Positions 29,074 to 30,776 of a stretch of DNA of 30,776 nt are shown here, in pieces (the first letter of the stretch is position 1; each line of letters starts with the position of its first letter). Position numbers and translations under genes: made by a program. Under the pieces are notes generated by a model that was given only the letters and a program-made list of their open reading frames with translations, made no database searches and was not told the DNA's origin. Origin of the DNA: Anaerobutyricum stercoris (lineage in GTDB: Bacteria; Bacillota; Clostridia; Lachnospirales; Lachnospiraceae); contig DXBR01000109.1 of assembly GCA_019116455.1 (NCBI GenBank), forward strand, positions 1 through 30,776, read 5' to 3'.

Positions 29074-30531
29074 ATGATAACATACAAACAGCTTTCTTTG
29101 GCAGATATTTTTACCGATTGCCAAAATAAATTTGATAACGATAAATATGAGTTCCTTTCCATCCTTGAAGAAACCATTGATCTCGATGAAATTGTCCCGG
29201 TGTCTTTTGTTTCTCATTTTCACGCCGCCACCGGCAGACCCCGCAAGCATCTTCTTTACCCGATGCTGAAGGCTCTGTTATTACAGCGGATCTTCTCAAT
29301 CCCAACGATCTCCCTCCTGATCGTATTTTTGAAATACTCTCAGGAACTAAGGGATTTCTGCGGCTTTTCTGTTGTTCCCGATGCTTCTAAATTCACACGC
29401 TTCAAACAGGATTTCTTATTGGACTTACAATCTATGTTTGATCACCTTGTTGATTTGACCGAACCGATCTGCCAACGGATTGATAAATCAAAAGCTTCCA
29501 TGCTTCTCTTTGACACCTCCGGCATTGAGGCCTGGGTTACCGAAAACAATCCCAAATATGCCAACCGCATCATCCGGCAGTTAAAATCCTTCAAAAAGGC
29601 AAAGGGACTGGATAACTCTTTCGACCCTTATAAAGCTGCTTACAGCTCTATGCCTTCCCACGCCGCTGCCAATCCAGCCATCCAGCAGATGTACATCAAC
29701 GGTCATTTTTGTTATGCCTTTAAATTTGGCATCCTGACAAACGGGCTTGGCATTGTCAGGGATATCAGCTTTTATAACAAAGACTTTCTGGATGCCCACC
29801 CGGATATCGTGGTTGGGAAGAAATCTGCCTCTCCGGACGAGGATAAAAGCCTTGCGGATTCCAAAGCTCTCATTCCTGTGCTGAAGGACTTTTTTAAGAA
29901 ACATCCTCTGATCAACCCCAAAACATTTCTGGGCGACGCAGCTTTTGACTCCATTGAAATTTATAAATATCTGCTTCAGGAAACTTCCTTTGAGACAGCT
30001 TATATCCCGCTTAACGGAAGAATCTCTCTTCCGGAAAGCGACTGCCCTTTAAATGAAAATGGCATTCCCTGCTGTCCCAAAGATCCTTCCCTGCCGATGA
30101 AGCGGGAAGGGAGTAAATCCCATCTGCGTTGCGGACTCCCTACTATGAAGTTCGTATGCCCCAAAATGAAATGGGTATATGATAAGGAAACTGGTAAAAG
30201 CAGGCGTGTCTGCTATTGCGATAATCCCTGTACGGAATCTTCCTGCGGCAGGATGTTTTATCTTTATCCTGAGAAAAACCTGCGTGCCTATCCCGGTACA
30301 ATCCGTGGTACGGATGAGTGGGACGCCACCTACAAAGTCAGAGGAAATGTTGAGAAATCCATCAACCATTTCAAAGACAGTTTTTGTGTTGCCGGGCGTA
30401 GAACCCAGAATGAGAAAACGCTTCATGCCGACCTGCTTCTTGCGGGAATTACCCAGCTCATTACGGTAATGGTCGCTGACAAACTGCACAAGCATCAATA
30501 TATCCGCAGTTTAAAGCCTCTGATTGCATAA
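29074..30531 (+). CDS. DDE transposase (DUF772-type N-terminus; IS1182/IS5-like)
   Basis: The protein is 485 residues. The N-terminal section (about 50-100, GRPRKHLLYPMLKALLLQ and then SQELRDFCGF) matches the DUF772 transposase domain. The catalytic core follows, with acidic residues in LLFDTSGIEAW (about residue 149), FLGDAAFDS (about 291) and GNVEKSINHFKD (about 430). A cysteine-rich insertion between about 330 and 410 (CPKDPS, CGLPTMKFVCPK, CYCDNPC) looks like a zinc-binding module between the second Asp and the Glu. Assignment to the IS1182 or IS5 superfamily is from this layout and is not certain. The frame is intact and full length, so it may be active. Codon use is different from the flanking aspS, consistent with recent arrival. 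Translation is probably limited by the upstream hairpin. Confidence 0.85.
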   Translation: MITYKQLSLADIFTDCQNKFDNDKYEFLSILEETIDLDEIVPVSFVSHFHAATGRPRKHLLYPMLKALLLQRIFSIPTISLLIVFLKYSQELRDFCGFSVVPDASKFTRFKQDFLLDLQSMFDHLVDLTEPICQRIDKSKASMLLFDTSGIEAWVTENNPKYANRIIRQLKSFKKAKGLDNSFDPYKAAYSSMPSHAAANPAIQQMYINGHFCYAFKFGILTNGLGIVRDISFYNKDFLDAHPDIVVGKKSASPDEDKSLADSKALIPVLKDFFKKHPLINPKTFLGDAAFDSIEIYKYLLQETSFETAYIPLNGRISLPESDCPLNENGIPCCPKDPSLPMKREGSKSHLRCGLPTMKFVCPKMKWVYDKETGKSRRVCYCDNPCTESSCGRMFYLYPEKNLRAYPGTIRGTDEWDATYKVRGNVEKSINHFKDSFCVAGRRTQNEKTLHADLLLAGITQLITVMVADKLHKHQYIRSLKPLIA

Positions 30532-30558
30532 CTTCACACGCCACATACCATTTCATAG

Positions 30559-30584
30559 GCAGATATTCCTATCTGCTTTGTTTT
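30559..30584 (+). terminator. Terminator after the transposase
   Basis: GCAGATA (30559-30565) pairs with TATCTGC (30570-30576) over a 4-base loop, followed by TTTGTTTT. Confidence 0.7.
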
Positions 30585-30657
30585 CATGTCTTAAAATCCT
30601 GTTATCCCCATCCACCTCCTGAAACTCCAGTCATACCGGATCTTTACCTAGTTGGAA

Positions 30658-30776
30658 TCAAGCTTGCAAACCTGTTTCGCAATTACCTAGTCTGTTTTTC
30701 CATTCCTCCAAAAGCTGGATAATAATCCTCTCCATATCCTTATTGGAATAGTGGTCGGGGAAATATTTCCGAATCC
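30658..30776 (-). CDS. Partial unknown protein, C-terminal end (runs off the window)
   Basis: The minus-strand frame entering at the right edge stays open for 38 codons and ends with TGA at 30660-30658. The residues (IRKYFPDHYSNKDMERII, then LLEEWKNRLGN) have the composition of a real soluble, helical protein rather than random translation. The family is not recognised. The 3' end lies beyond the transposase terminator, so it converges on the IS. It could be the tail of a gene next to the insertion or one carried with it. Confidence 0.45.
   Translation of the reverse strand, partial: IRKYFPDHYSNKDMERIIIQLLEEWKNRLGNCETGLQA

Larger units (their letters stand above)
28993..30584 (+). mobile_element. 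Insertion sequence with a single DDE transposase (ends not determined)
   Basis: The minimum extent is the control hairpin, the transposase gene and its terminator. No convincing terminal inverted repeats or target-site duplication were found by eye, so the true ends may lie outside these limits. Confidence 0.7.

Noticed and set aside
28939..30682. TTGCGAAAC (28939-28947) and its inverse GTTTCGCAA (30674-30682) as IS terminal repeats
   Set aside because: Only nine bases match, flanking bases do not extend the match, and no target-site duplication is visible.
1..30776. CRISPR array, tRNA or rRNA genes, prophage or defence genes
   Set aside because: No regularly spaced repeats, no CCA-ended cloverleaf and no recognisable phage or defence proteins were seen.

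Overview
This window looks like chromosome from a low-to-mid GC Bacillota, most likely a gut-type Lachnospiraceae. The reasons are AGGAGG-type ribosome binding sites, near-consensus TTGACA/TATAAT promoters, U-tailed intrinsic terminators, a T-box leader, a CarD-like regulator, a CsoR/CopA copper cassette, and a paired IscU-like scaffold and GGGtGRT gene of a kind I associate with that family. Family placement is inference from gene content. The genes are mostly housekeeping, with one insertion sequence at the right end.

Layout. 1-3.0 kb: the 3' part of topoisomerase III (topB), a left-handed beta-helix protein and a lipoprotein. 3.3-5.0 kb: an operon of an IscU/NifU-like Fe-S scaffold and a GGGtGRT-family protein. 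5.5-6.7 kb: a small unknown protein, then a divergent pair of an XRE regulator and a membrane-anchored FHA protein, with a perfect palindrome inside the FHA promoter. 6.8-7.8 kb: an O6-alkylguanine-DNA methyltransferase fused to a GNAT-like domain. 7.95-11.4 kb: pyruvate carboxylase (minus). 11.9-13.1 kb: a secreted leucine-rich-repeat protein with an EF-hand loop (minus).

13.4-16.5 kb: a copper-efflux operon with a consensus promoter, a CsoR-type GC-rich operator, csoR, and copA that runs in frame into a C-terminal CopZ-like domain with its own internal Shine-Dalgarno and ATG. 16.6-21.9 kb: an AI-2E family permease (minus), trpS, a DUF2325 protein, a MocR-type regulator (minus) and a NUDIX hydrolase. 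22-24.3 kb: two divergent secreted NlpC/P60 hydrolases, one with SH3 domains and one with an FN3-like domain. Short direct duplications lie at both 3' ends. 24.4-25.7 kb: two tandem EutL-type bacterial microcompartment shell proteins with no other microcompartment gene in view. 26-28.8 kb: a CarD-like regulator, then a T-box leader, a dense hairpin block and aspS. 29-30.6 kb: an IS transposase whose ribosome binding site is buried in a long hairpin. A partial minus-strand ORF runs off the right edge.

The items I rate most worth pursuing are the orphan EutL pair, the copA-copZ two-start gene, the XRE/FHA pair with its candidate operator and non-AUG start, the IscU-like/GGGtGRT operon, the hairpin block between the T-box and aspS, and the transposase RBS-sequestering hairpin. 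I saw no tRNA, rRNA or CRISPR array.
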